Below are positions 43,834-54,558 of a stretch of 64,000 bases of DNA, piece by piece. A model generated the notes under the pieces. It did no database searches, was not told the origin of the DNA, and was given only the letters and a program-made list of their open reading frames with translations. The stretch is from NCBI GenBank assembly GCA_020912385.1, contig CP087206.1, positions 3,038,001 through 3,102,000 on the forward strand, written 5' to 3'. Each line of letters starts with the position of its first letter. The first letter of the stretch is position 1. The translations under genes and the position numbers were made by a program. The stretch is from Neofusicoccum parvum (taxonomy: Eukaryota > Ascomycota > Dothideomycetes > Botryosphaeriales > Botryosphaeriaceae).

Positions 43834-46067
43834 ATGGCGAAAATGCTCTCGGGGCACATGCCCTGGTCCCACAACGAGGAAGAGCCCAAGAAAGAAGCCG
43901 ACGACCAAAGCCTGACGACGGTGCTAGAGACGGCGGAGCTGCGCAGCGAGCTGACGCTGCTGCTGGCCAACTGTCTGGAGTCGCAGCGCAAGGCCATCAC
44001 AGACGCCTTCGACGCGCGGCTGACGGGCCAGCAGACCGACGACGCGGCGCAGGATCTGCGAGGCGACAACGCGCTGCGCAACCCCAACATCGACACCGGG
44101 ACGGTCAACGTCGAGGCGTGGGAGCGGCTGCGACGCGAGCGCGAGCAGCGCGAAAAGGAGCTGTCGGCGCCGCAGATGCAGGAGCTGCGCGCCGCGGCGC
44201 TGACCTTCTTCGACGACTGGCGCGACAACGTGCTGCAGCGCGTCGGCGAGATCGTGAACTCAAAGGAGACGGCGAAGGCGCAGAAGGGCGAGGCGATGGC
44301 GAAGTCGCAGCCGAAGGAGCGCACGCGCGAGCGTACGCTGTCGCCGAAGAGGACCGACGAGGCGGCGTCGAAGGCGCTGCTGGAGCTGTATCCGCCGATC
44401 GAGACGCCGCTGGCCGAGATGGAGGAGGAGAAGAGGGCGCTGGTGCTGCATTCAATGCTCTTGCTGCTGCTGAGCTTGGAGCACTATTCAACGCACTCGC
44501 GAGTCCTACTGCTGCATCTGACGAGTAGCTTGAAACTTCCGATCGAGTTCTTGACTGATGACGAGGCGAAGGTGGCTAGAGGCCTGTTGGAGGCGGCACA
44601 CAAGATGTCTGCGGATGAGGAGACGAAGAAGAAGGCGGAAGAGAATGCCACAAGCAGGAAGTGGAAGGTCGGACTGGCTTCCGTTGCTGGTGCAGCTGTC
44701 GTTGGAATCACAGGTGGTTTGGCAGCTCCTTTACTTGCCGCTGGCTTGGGTATGTCTACTTTGACTTTTCTTGCCCACCCGACAAATATCAAGTGGCTAA
44801 CGATCCTTCCGCAGGCTCCGTTATGGGCGGCCTCGGCCTTGGTGCTACCGCTGCAGCAGGTTACTTGGGAACACTTGCTAGTAGCAGCGTGATAGTCGGC
44901 GGTCTCTTCGGCGCCTACGGTGGACGCATGACGGGCAAGATGATGGACCAATACGCCAAAGAAGTTTCAGACTTCGGCTTCGTGCCAATTCATACCTTCC
45001 ACCGGCCGCGGAAGATCGAAAAGGAGCACCGCCGCCTGCGCGTCGCGATTGGAATCTCGGGCTGGCTGACTGACAAGGACGAGGTGGTCGAGCCATGGCG
45101 CGTCATCGACTCGTCAACCGAGGGCTTCGCGCTGCGCTACGAGCTCGAGGCGATGCTCAACCTGGGCAATGCGCTGGTCGGCATGGTCAAGAGCGCGGCC
45201 TGGAGCTACGCCAAGAGCGAGATCATCAAGCGCACCGTCTTCGCGTCGCTGACGGCCGCCCTGTGGCCCATCGGCCTGCTCAAGATCAGCCGCGTCGTCG
45301 ACAATCCGTTCAGCGTCGCGAAGGCCCGCAGCGAAAAGGCTGGCGAGGTCCTGGCTGACGCCCTGGTCAACAGGGCGCAGGGCGAGCGCCCTGTCACCCT
45401 GATCGGGTACTCGCTCGGCGCGCGCGTCATATACTCGTGCTTGCAGTCCCTTGCCGAACGCAAGGCTTTCGGTCTCGTCGAGAGCGTCGTCCTGCTCGGT
45501 GCGCCTGCGCCGTCGACGGCTGCGGATTGGCGACGCATGCGCAGCGTCGTGTCTGGCCGTGTTGTCAACGTGTACTCCACCAACGACTACATCCTCGCGT
45601 TCCTCTACCGCACCTCCAGCATCCAGTACGGCGTCGCGGGTCTGCAGAAGGTCGAGGGCGTCAAGGGCGTCGAGAATGTGGACGTAAGCGATCTGGTCTC
45701 GGGCCACACGCGGTACCGCTACCTGGCCGGCCGCATTCTCAAGAAGATCGGGTTCGAGGACGTGGATCTGGAGGAGGTGGAGCGCGAGGAGCAAGAGATG
45801 CGGAAGGTGGAGGAGGAGGAGAAGAAGGAGCAGGAAGCACAGGAGAAAAAGGACGAGCAGAAGGGTGAGAAGGACGCAGCTGAGAATGCGGATAAGGAGG
45901 CCGAAAAGCTGGAAAAAGAGGTAGAGCAAAAGAGCAAGCTGAGCCTTATGGAGTGGACGACGGAGAAGCTGCGGCTGGGAGGCGGCAGTGGAGGCGGCAG
46001 TGGAGGCGGCAAAGATAAGGAGAAGGCGGAGAAGATGGAGAAGGCAGAGACGCAGACGGCGATGTGA
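43834..46067 (+). CDS. DUF726 alpha/beta-hydrolase membrane protein (TMCO4/Mil1-like)
   Basis: Two exons, 43834-44749 and 44815-46067, give 722 residues over a 65-bp intron. The N-terminal third is charged and helical. A cluster of hydrophobic, Gly/Ala-rich segments follows (about 285-365; VGLASVAGAAVVGITGGLAA, then GLGLGATAAAGYLGTLA), probably membrane hairpins. The hydrolase part has the nucleophile elbow GYSLGARV (GxSxG), then VVLLGAP and NVYSTNDYILAFLYR, with SGHTRYR giving a candidate catalytic His. This fits DUF726, the family of yeast Mil1, a putative lipase that binds the AP-1 adaptor. The C-terminus is a long Glu/Lys coiled region ending in a (GGGS)-like repeat. Lipase activity is inferred. 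Confidence 0.9.
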
Positions 46068-46425
46068 TATCGGGCAGTCGGGTTTGAAAAGGCACACATG
46101 GATAATGAACATAGAGACGAGATAAATGAACAGATTTCTTTGGGAACACAATCAAAGGTGTGGTCGTGAAAACGATAGTGTCAAAGCAGATCTACTTCGT
46201 GTGCCGACGCAACGACCATCCTCGACGGAAGGAACGTTTTCATGATCTCGTTGAGCATTGAGGACATCGTAGAACGTGGAACCATTAGCGTAAACATATC
46301 AACACTAGGTTCTGGCCAAATGTATCATTGATGAATAGCTGCCCAGCTTGCCTCCCTCTGTATCTCCCTGTAACGCCGTCTTCGACTTCAACAAATCATA
46401 CAAACCCCGCTAAACCCGCACATAA
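46068..46425. other. Tail-to-tail gap between DUF726 gene and vti1
   Basis: 358 bp of convergent 3' flank; AT-richer than the genes. No coding signal. Confidence 0.45.
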
Positions 46426-47261
46426 TTACCTGAACTTGCTGACAATTACCGCGATAATAAGAAGGACAAGCACCGTAATTATCGCAATCGTAATCACCCG
46501 ATTCGTAGCCATCCTGTTTAACCCAGTCTGTTAGCACAACATCATCGACGGTGACACGGCCCGCGTCGTTTTGCAGGCCGACAAGGGTGTTTGTAGGGAG
46601 ACAGTACCTACGAGCCATCCCCCTCAGCGTCTTAATGCTCCTGTCCGTGTAGCCCTCGCTCTCCAACAAATTCCGCCTCGTGTTCTCAATCGTCTCGCGC
46701 TGGGTCGCCAGGTCGGCCAGGGTGTTACGTCCAATGTCCTCGGTCTCGAGGGCAATGCGCTGGCTCTCCCTCAACCGGCCGCTGCTGCGCTCCAACCGAT
46801 CCGTGCCGGAGAGCAGCTGCTGCCGCTGCTCGAGCTGGTCGTCCTGGGTGGGGTTGTCCGAGTAGCGATTGCCGAACAGGGCGCGGCGGTCCGACGATAG
46901 CGAGGTCAGCTTGCGGCCCAACTCGTCGACGTCGTGCTGCAGGTTGCGGAAACGCTGATTGATCTTGTTCTTGGCGGGGGCGGGAATGTTAGGCTTCTCG
47001 ATGCGCATCTGGTCGATCTGAAGAAAGAAGTCGTCAGTTCAGGTGCTCTTTGGTCCGCCTTCCAGTTCATGGGCTGCCTACCAACTCCTTCGCCTCTTCC
47101 AACGCACGCTCGGCCTGCCGTATCGCGGCTTTCCGGGGCTCGCCCGACAGCTCGGGGATCTGGTCGAGCTTCTGCTGGAGGTCCGCCTGGACCAGCTTGA
47201 GCTCGGCCTCATAGCTGGAGAAGCGCTCCGAGCCGGCCTCCGAGTCCAGGATATCCGTCAT
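46426..47261 (-). CDS. vti1: v-/Qb-SNARE Vti1
   Basis: Three exons on the minus strand, 47261-47082, 47017-46608 and 46513-46426, give 225 residues. The N-terminal three-helix part begins MTDILDSEAGSERFSSYEAE; the joins give EELAKEL-type helix into IDQMRIEKPNIP and RGMARR into MATNRVITIAIITV. The SNARE helix covers about 130-195 (RIALETEDIGRNTLADLATQ, containing the central Gln layer). The C-terminal membrane anchor, with only three residues after it, is a run of Ile/Val/Leu ending VSKFR. Vti1 works in Golgi-to-endosome, vacuole fusion and intra-Golgi transport. Family length and ending are exact. Confidence 0.96.
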
Positions 47262-47914
47262 GGTTGCTGTTTCTGATGGGGCTTCCGCCTAGTATGTGGA
47301 GACGGCGTCGAGGTCCGCACCGCTCGAAACAAAGGATGGGATCTTGTCGCAGCGGCTGGTGCCTGGGGTGCGTGGGCGAGTGGTGCGCCGCTTACGCAGT
47401 GAATGGGAAGGGGCGGTCGTGCAGGTAGGACAGGCAGGCGCTCGACGGTCCAGCAGGAGCGAAGCCGATGTACAGTAGATGCAGCGGGGTATCTCGAGAT
47501 AGCAGGCGGGGGTCGTTAGGGTGTGGTTGGCATTGAGCGGTGGGCGGGCGGCGGTGCTTGGGGTCTCGCCGCGCGCCAAGCCAAGTTGCACCTCGACATC
47601 CGCGGCCGGAGTCGCTGCTGGCCGCACAGCCGTTCCTGGCTTGGCGCCCCGGGCGGTCCCTGCTCATGCTCCAGCGATCCGGTGCAGCGAGCCCCCCGGC
47701 TACATTCCGCTCTACAATCGTTTTGGTTGTGTTTGAGCCCTGCTTGCACCCGACCTCCAATCCCCACTCCCTCACTGTTCCCAGTCGTCTCATTCTTCTG
47801 TCCCTTCACCGTCCAATTTTCTGTCTCGCGGGTCTCAAGGTAGATGATGTCAGTACCTGCTCTTTAGGGAAGTCCAATCCATTTTTAGCCAACCAACCTC
47901 AAAACATCAACACC
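47262..47914. promoter_or_regulatory. Divergent intergenic region of vti1 and the COG2907 gene
   Basis: 653 bp between divergent starts. The left two thirds are GC-rich; the right third is T/C-rich leader ending CAACACCATGG at the flavoprotein start. Short overlapping frames are not convincing. Confidence 0.45.
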
Positions 47915-49482
47915 ATGGAGAAGAGAAAAGTCGCAATCGTGGGCAGCGGCGTCACCGGCATAGGTGCACTCTATGCCCTCCGAAATACCCGTCATGAGGT
48001 GCATCTCTTCGAAGCAGCAGACCGCCTTGGCGGCCATACCAATACAGTTCAGTTCACGCACCATGACCGCAAGACTCCAGTAGACACCGGCTTCATCGTC
48101 CTAAACACTGCCACATATCGTTAGTCTCCCTCCTTTATACGACACGACTTCTCAACTGATATTTTGCAGCAAATTTTATTGCTTTCCTCAAAGAGCTCAA
48201 TGTCGAAACGGTCGAAACCGCCATGACCTTCGGCGTCTCCCGTGACGAGGGAGCCTTCGAATGGGCCGGGACTTCTCTCTCTGCTGTATTCGCACAGCGT
48301 CAAAACCTGTTCCGTCCGTCTCATTGGCGCATGATTTTCGACATCATTCGTTTCAATCAATTCGCTCTGGACCTTCTCAGGGACGAGTCTCATGTCGACC
48401 TGGATCTCAGCATCGGCGAATATCTTGACCGGGAAGGCTACTCTGCCAGTTTCCGGGATGACTATCTGATCCCCATGACTGCGTGTGTCTGGAGCACGGG
48501 CGCTGATAAATGTGCCCTGGAGTTCCCTGCCTTGACGTTGATACGCTTCCTGTGGAACCACCATTTGCTCAACACCATCACGGAACGCCCGCCTTGGTTG
48601 ACTGTCAAACAAGGCTCTCGATCCTACATCAACGCAGTCATGCGGAATTTCCCATCTGAGCGAGTCCACCTTTCCTCGCCAGCCAAGAGCGTGACCAACA
48701 CAAATGGCAAGGTCATTCTAGAGCTCAAGGGCGGCCGAAAAGAGACGTTCGACGACGTTATCCTAGCCTGCCACGGCGACCAAGCTCGCGAAATCATCTC
48801 TGCCTCCGCCACCAGCGAGGAACGCGAGATCATGGGCGCCTTCCACACAACTCCGAATACCGTCTTCCTTCACTCAGATCTCTCACTCATGCCCCGTCGC
48901 GAAGTCGCCTGGTCTTCCTGGAACTACCTCACGACGAGCTCTCCAACAGCGTCGCGAGCCAAGCCCTCTAACCCGTCAGCGCCGAACGGCTCCGCATCCG
49001 GCGCGCTCAGCTCCGTGTCACTGACGTACAACATGAACATCTTGCAGCACATCCCAGTGCCTGAGTACGGCCACGTCCTCGTCACCATGAACCCGCCTCA
49101 CATGCCGAAGCCCGAGCTCACGCAGGCTGCAATCCAGTACGCGCACCCGCTGTACACAGCTGCGGCGGTGAAGTCGCAGGAGCTGCTACCTAACATCCAG
49201 GGGAAGAGGGGCATTTGGTACGCTGGTGCCTGGACCGGGTACGGGTTCCATGAGGATGGGCTCACGTCCGGAATTCGGGTCGCTTGCGAGGGGCTGGGCG
49301 GGAACGTGCCGTGGCAGAGGATTGAGACGAAGTTCATTAGAGGGCGGACACCGGAGTTCAGGGCGAAAGACTACGTGGTTAGGGCCTTCGTTGCTATTGT
49401 GCTGATACTAATCAGGTTATACGAGGTGGCAACTGGCTTGATTGGGGCCCAAGAGAACGCGAAATTTGGGAAGGTTGCATGA
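47915..49482 (+). CDS. COG2907-type FAD/NAD-binding oxidoreductase
   Basis: Two exons, 47915-48119 and 48170-49482, give 505 residues; the join makes TATYPNFIAFLKEL. The N-terminal dinucleotide fold is clear (KVAIVGSGVTGIGALYAL, then EAADRLGGHTNTV), and the C-terminal FAD-binding stretch GIWYAGAWTGYGFHEDGLTS is that of amine-oxidase-like flavoproteins. A hydrophobic segment near residue 470 (AFVAIVLILIRLYEVATGLI) may anchor it. In bacteria, COG2907 genes sit beside cyclopropane-fatty-acid synthase and DUF1365 genes, so a role in lipid modification is likely; no such partner is present in this window. The reaction is unknown. Confidence 0.88.
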
Positions 49483-49910
49483 GCTATAAGGCAGTATAGA
49501 AGGCGCAATTAGAAAGATGTGAACATGTCCTCTCGATATAGATGCTTTAGCAAACCCTCATGCAGCCGTCCTCCAATCGAGCTCTTCGTAGTACCAGATG
49601 CGTCCATGCACATGTCTGAGAAAGCTCCCGGTGGCGCATGGGCAGACCATGCTTATGATTAAGCGGGGCCTTTGACATAATCAGTGGGAATCATATGCGG
49701 CAATTCTTCAGAGCGCCTACCGAAGTATTGGCGCAAATCCCTCTTGGGAGGCGCGCTGCCCTTTTCGATGACGCTGAAGTATGTATGTACCTCGCGTAGC
49801 CTCAGGCCGGAATTTCCGAGCTGTCTCCCTCAGTGTGAAGCTCATGCGGAAGCAGTAAGCTCCTATGGTAGAAGTCATGTTGTAGATCCGAGGATCGGCC
49901 CTCTGATTCT
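49483..49910. other. Tail-to-tail gap between COG2907 gene and nkp2
   Basis: 428 bp of convergent 3' flank. Nothing coding or repetitive is seen. Confidence 0.45.
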
Positions 49911-50534
49911 TCAATCGTTTCCAATCTCCTGACACACTGCTTGCAGTTGCCGGAGGCTGTCCAGTGTTTCTTGTCCGAGTTCTTCGCCTCCGGCCGCAGA
50001 CTTGTTGAAGCGTCCATATCTAAGATCACTGAGATCTCCAACAACGTTCTTGAGGTCTGCCAGAACTCCCTCGGCTTCCCTCTCGATCTCAGCTATCTCT
50101 TGTTCGATATCCTGCTCCGCAAGTTCCATATTGTCCACCACGGTATCTACAGCCCGCTTCTTTGCCCCGATTGTACCGTTCTCTGCAGAAGCACCAGCAC
50201 ATCCATGCAGGTCTTCTTCCATCCTCACGTCTATCTCTTCTCTGCGTGTCAGACCGGCGACGGCGCTGTCGGCGGCTTCATCGCGTCTTCTCGCTCGTGC
50301 AACCTCGCGCGCCTGGCGTTCGCCTCGTTTGCACTCGGCTGCGATGTTGCGTTTCACGTCATCTGTATCGATGGCGCGCTGGTGCTGGAGCTCGCGGTAC
50401 AGCTTAGGGATGGCGGGATTGGACTGGTGCGCGCGCGGGAAGAGCTCGGTGAATTGGCGCAAGGAGAGGATGGTCGGGAGAGGAGCCGGCGGAAGCAGGA
50501 AGTCGGAGAGGATCGAGGACTCGCTGGGCGCCAT
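49911..50534 (-). CDS. nkp2: Kinetochore protein of the Cnl2/Nkp2 family
   Basis: Single exon, 207 residues. The N-terminus (MAPSESSILSDFLLPPAPLP, then SLRQFTELFPRAHQSNPAIP) is the hallmark of the Cnl2/Nkp2 family, part of the inner-kinetochore CCAN/Ctf19-like complex. The rest is coiled coil: KLYRELQHQRAIDTDDVKRN, then a charged stretch and, near the C-terminus, EQDIEQEIAEIEREAEGVLA. It is head-to-head with eaf3, 326 bp apart. Family membership is confident; its role at the centromere is by homology. Confidence 0.88.
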   Translation of the reverse strand: MAPSESSILSDFLLPPAPLPTILSLRQFTELFPRAHQSNPAIPKLYRELQHQRAIDTDDVKRNIAAECKRGERQAREVARARRRDEAADSAVAGLTRREEIDVRMEEDLHGCAGASAENGTIGAKKRAVDTVVDNMELAEQDIEQEIAEIEREAEGVLADLKNVVGDLSDLRYGRFNKSAAGGEELGQETLDSLRQLQAVCQEIGND

Positions 50535-50860
50535 GAGTGCGGCCAGGAGGGGCAGCGCAAGTGCTGAGAGCGCCGAGGATGTGGAAGGGTGTGAGAGCGC
50601 GTGCGGCAGTGACGCGTTGCGTGTTGAGGGTTGGCGGTGGCCCGGGAGACGCGTTCGAGAACAAGCGAGGTTGCTGTCGACGCGCCGGGGCGTGCATCAA
50701 AAGCCGCCAACATTTCTTCCCTCCTGCCTGCGCAGCTCATAACACGTGAACAGCAGCCGCATCAAGGCCCTGCCCGCAATCACCCCTTCCGACTCGCTAC
50801 TGCCTTGCTGATCTTTGCTCCCATTAACTTCACCTGCGCGCCACCCTTCGCACACCCGTA
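50535..50860. promoter_or_regulatory. Divergent promoter of nkp2 and eaf3
   Basis: 326 bp between divergent start codons of two chromatin-related genes. GC-rich on the nkp2 side, C/T-rich leader on the eaf3 side. No TATA box. Confidence 0.45.
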
Positions 50861-52942
50861 ATGGCACCGGCATCGCAACCCATGTTCGCCAAGGACGAGA
50901 AGGCGCTGTGCTTCCATCACGAACTTCTCTACGAGGCTAAGGTGCTCGACGTCAAGCTGGTAGATCCGAACGACAAGAAGAGCGCGTACCAGTACAAGGT
51001 CCATTACAAGGGCTGGAAGGCCACGTAAGTACGCCCTCTTTCACCGGTCCCTCGTCACCGCTTCACGGCCCTCTCCCGCCGCCTCTCCTTGTCCTCACTT
51101 CGCGTCTGCCCCGCGGTTACTGTTCCGTCCGTTTGAGCTCCCGTTCGTACCTGTTTGCTCCGCTGCACTTATTGCATGACATCCCACGTTCAGATCCATC
51201 CATCACTACCCGCGACCTCACTCCAGACAGCTTTGACCATGACAGTGAACCGTAGCTTCGACTTTGCTAATAAGCGCATTAGGTGGGACGACTGGGTTCC
51301 GCAAGATCGGCTGCGCAAGCTGAATGACGAGAACCGTGAATTAGCCAACAGCCTTAAGAAGGAGCTGGAAGCTATGCGTCGCGGCAGCCAAACCCAGAAG
51401 GCTGCCCCCACTTCGCACAAGAAGAAGCCTGAAGTCGGCTCAACGCGCGGCAGCGAAGGCCGTGAGACGCCTGTTCAATCGTCGACAAGTATGGCGGGCC
51501 GCAAGAGGGGTAGAGATTTCGAGGTTGAGAGGGTAGGTCACTTCACTTTCACTTCACTTACGCCCTGTTTCCTCTTGTTTCGGCCACATCACCTATTGTT
51601 TCTATTGTCGCTATTGTCCGTATTCGCATGCCATGGGCGGTCGCGTTTATCTATACTGCCTTCCTTGGTTTTCCTCTTCATCATCGTCAACCTATTTTTC
51701 ACCTCTGCCATATTTGGCAACACCTCCATCATCCACGACCACAATGGTTCTCACACGCGGCAACGCCAAAGACCGGGGAGTCTCTGTCCCGGAGATCAAG
51801 TCTCCGGAACCGGATAGAAAGTCTCCAAAGAGAAGGGGTGCTTCTCCGGAGAAGAGCATCCCGGAGAAGAAGGCGACCAAGAACAAGGAGCTCAAGAAAA
51901 GAAAGCGCAATGAGCAGGAGAACGCAGATGAGGTCCGGGAACGCCCTGCAAAGGGGGCGAAGAGATCAGTGCGAGTGATCTCCAACGCTCACCAGACGGT
52001 CCAGAGAAATTGGGCACTGAGGCCGATGTACCTATACACCTCGTCGCTGTTTTGTCTTTTCTGGTTTTTCCTTTACTTTAAATCTCTGGATAAACCGCTA
52101 ATATTTTCATGCTACAGGAGGAGGCATTCCGCACCAGGCCAGCAATCCGCCTTCATATGCCCGACAGGCTCAAATCGCTGCTTGTGGACGACTGGGAGAA
52201 CATCACTAAGAACCTTCAACTTGTCAAGCTTCCGGTTGAGATGCCGGTCAGCGCCATCCTTGATATGTACCACGACTATGAAGCACACAGGCGTCCGCGT
52301 GGCAGCGCTGAAGCCGACATCCTCGAGGAGATTATTGCCGGGGTGAAGGAGTACTTCAACAAGGCTCTCGGCCGCATTCTGTTGTACCGCTTCGAGCGCG
52401 ACCAATACCTCGAGATCTACAAGAAGACCGAAAGCCCCACCGACGACCTGGCGGGCAAGACGATGAGCGAGATCTACGGTGGTGAGCATCTGCTCCGACT
52501 TTTCGGTAAGTGAAAAACCAATACATGGCCCCGGCTGGGGAAGAGCTGTTGTGGGGAGGTGGAGTGTTCACGGCACTGAAAAAGCGAGCTGTGTGCTTCA
52601 GAATCTGGCTGCATGAATACTCCGCAGTTGTAAGCGCCTCACAGCAGAGTGGCAATGTCGCTTGATGCTTGGCTGGGATGTTCGCTTCCTGATGCACACA
52701 GTTTTCGCTGGTTGATTACTTATTTCCGTGTGCCAAGGCTGACCAATTGAGCAGTGTCATTACCGGAACTCATCGCACAGACGAACATGGACCCGCAGTC
52801 GGTCAACCGGCTCCGCGAAGAGCTGCACAAGATCAACATGTGGCTCAGCAAAGACGAGACGGTCGGCAAAGTGTTTGTTTCAGAGTACGAAACTGCCGAC
52901 AGCGAGTACGTGGATAAAGCTAAGGGCGACGAGAGGCGCTGA
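50861..52942 (+). CDS. eaf3: MRG-domain chromatin protein Eaf3 (MRG15)
   Basis: Four exons, 50861-51024, 51283-51532, 52118-52505 and 52755-52942, give 329 residues. Eaf3 sits in the NuA4 acetyltransferase and Rpd3S deacetylase complexes and reads H3K36 methylation. The chromodomain spans exons 1-2 (FAKDEKALCFHHELLYEAKV, KVHYKGWKATWDDWVPQDRL). A basic linker (GRKRGRDFEVER) joins the MRG domain, which starts EEAFRTRPAIRLHMPDRLKS and continues LLVDDWENITKN, GRILLYRFERDQYLEI, YGGEHLLRLF and VSLPELIAQTNMDPQS. All joins match the family. The introns are unusually long for this window (258, 585 and 249 bp), all multiples of three; the second contains an open frame discussed as a finding. Confidence 0.92.
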
Positions 52943-54558
52943 GGCGTGGCGGAGGATGTGCAGACACCACGGTCGGTGGTGGGTGTGGCTTGCAACGGTT
53001 GGGGCGTGCTACTGCACTGGTCGTTTTCTCTTTTTCCTGGAGGCGCATTGGGCGTTCGCGTGGCAACTAGGGGCACCGGGTGGACAGTGAGGGGGGTCCA
53101 CTGGCGATGGGCACGATTTTCCGTTTTTGAGTCTTCCTCTTCCCCGAGATTTTCTGAAGAGGCCCCTGTTCATTTGCCTCTGCCTACCGCTGGACTGGGA
53201 TTGGGCTCCGTTCGGGAGCGCGCACGGGCTTGGCATAAGTCACCACATCTCTCTTCATCAGGCTCTCGTATTGTTTGGGTCTCTTCGTGGGCGGGACGTT
53301 CCGGACAGGCACGAGAAACTGAAAGTCAGACCAGCATCTAGCTATGCTAGCCTGCAGTTCAGAGTTCCAGGCACAGCCAGGAACCGTAGTTGAGCAGTCA
53401 CAGCTGCACCCCGGGAGTTTAAACTGTGGTACCGGGTCCATGGAGCGGTTTTCAGAGCAGCAGCCACACGGCGGGCACGCGCAATCTGCGGGTTAGCTGG
53501 TGCCTGGCGCCGGCGCATGGGCGCCGTCTGGTGCGTGTGGCGGCTCAGCACGCCCAAGTGGCAGCGGCCGCGTGCCGACGAGCCCATCAGCCGCACTTCC
53601 CCGACACGCTCCAGCGCGCGGCCTCGCCCCTTTCGGCGGCATCTCCCTCGCGCAGCCTCGCCGTGTGGACAGCCAAATTACCGAGGCGGCGGATGGGGAC
53701 CCGCGTAGGAGGCAAGGGCCGCAGGGATGGCGCGGATGGGCGCGCGGCAGGACTCGGGGCCCGGCGATCGTGCAGCGCAGCGGACTCGGTCTCGAGCAGA
53801 GACACAGAGACAGGCTGCTCGCCGCATCGGGCCAAGGACGGCAGCCGCCACTGGTGTTGCGCGCGCAGCTGCAGCCCAGCGCCCGCCCGCTGCGCTGCAA
53901 CGCTGCCGCGGCTGCCTTGCCGCGGCGCTGATATGGGCGGTGGCACGCGTCAGGATGCCGTTGCGAGCGCGCGCTCTGAGCAGCGCCCAGCAGCGTCAAC
54001 ACGTACGGACCGTGGGCCGCGCAGGCCGACGATCCCGCGCTGCCCGTGACGTTTGTGACAGGCCACTCGCCAGCGCACCAGGCCTGATTCGGCGGCACAG
54101 GCTCCGCTTGCGCTCGCAAGCTCCGTCCTCCTCCCGCCATTGAGCTTCACATAAACCCCCGCGCCTCAAATCCTCCAAGCCCTGATCCGCGCCGCGCTTA
54201 CCTACCACACAGCTCGAGAGCCGATTTTCAGCTCCCTACCTTCCCGGCTATCTGCCGCGCCCGCCTGCACGCCCGCCACCTACCATCCGACGAGCTATTA
54301 TTACTCCGCCCGCTTCTCACTGCTCACTTCTCACCCGTCCGCCCGCGTGCTTCTTCCCTGCGCTCTCGCCTCCACGTCTCGACTCAAACCCGCGCCCCAG
54401 CGAGCTCTGCGCCGCTGCTCCGCTCCTGTTCCAGCCCGCCGTCCATGCTACCATGAACTTCTCGTCGAGTCCTGAGAGTCAATTCCACGCTTGCTACTCT
54501 TAGCCAGCCCCGAGTCCCCGTCGCTCGCTCAGCCTCGCCGCGTCCCGCCCAGCCCACC
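52943..54558. other. GC-rich 1.6-kb region upstream of the rhodopsin-domain gene
   Basis: Holds the eaf3 3' UTR and then a GC- and CpG-rich block (about 53.5-54.2 kb) in which frames of up to about 215 codons overlap on both strands, a composition effect with no domain signal. From 54.2 kb on the sequence is C/T-rich, like a long leader for the next gene. Confidence 0.45.

Noticed and set aside
45114..46151. 345-codon open frame antisense to the DUF726 gene
   Set aside because: Leu/His/Arg-rich composition reflects the Glu/Lys-rich sense coding; no start context or splice support.
53426..54140. Frames of 207-215 codons on both strands at 53.4-54.1 kb
   Set aside because: Several phases are open at once in GC-rich DNA, which is a composition artefact.
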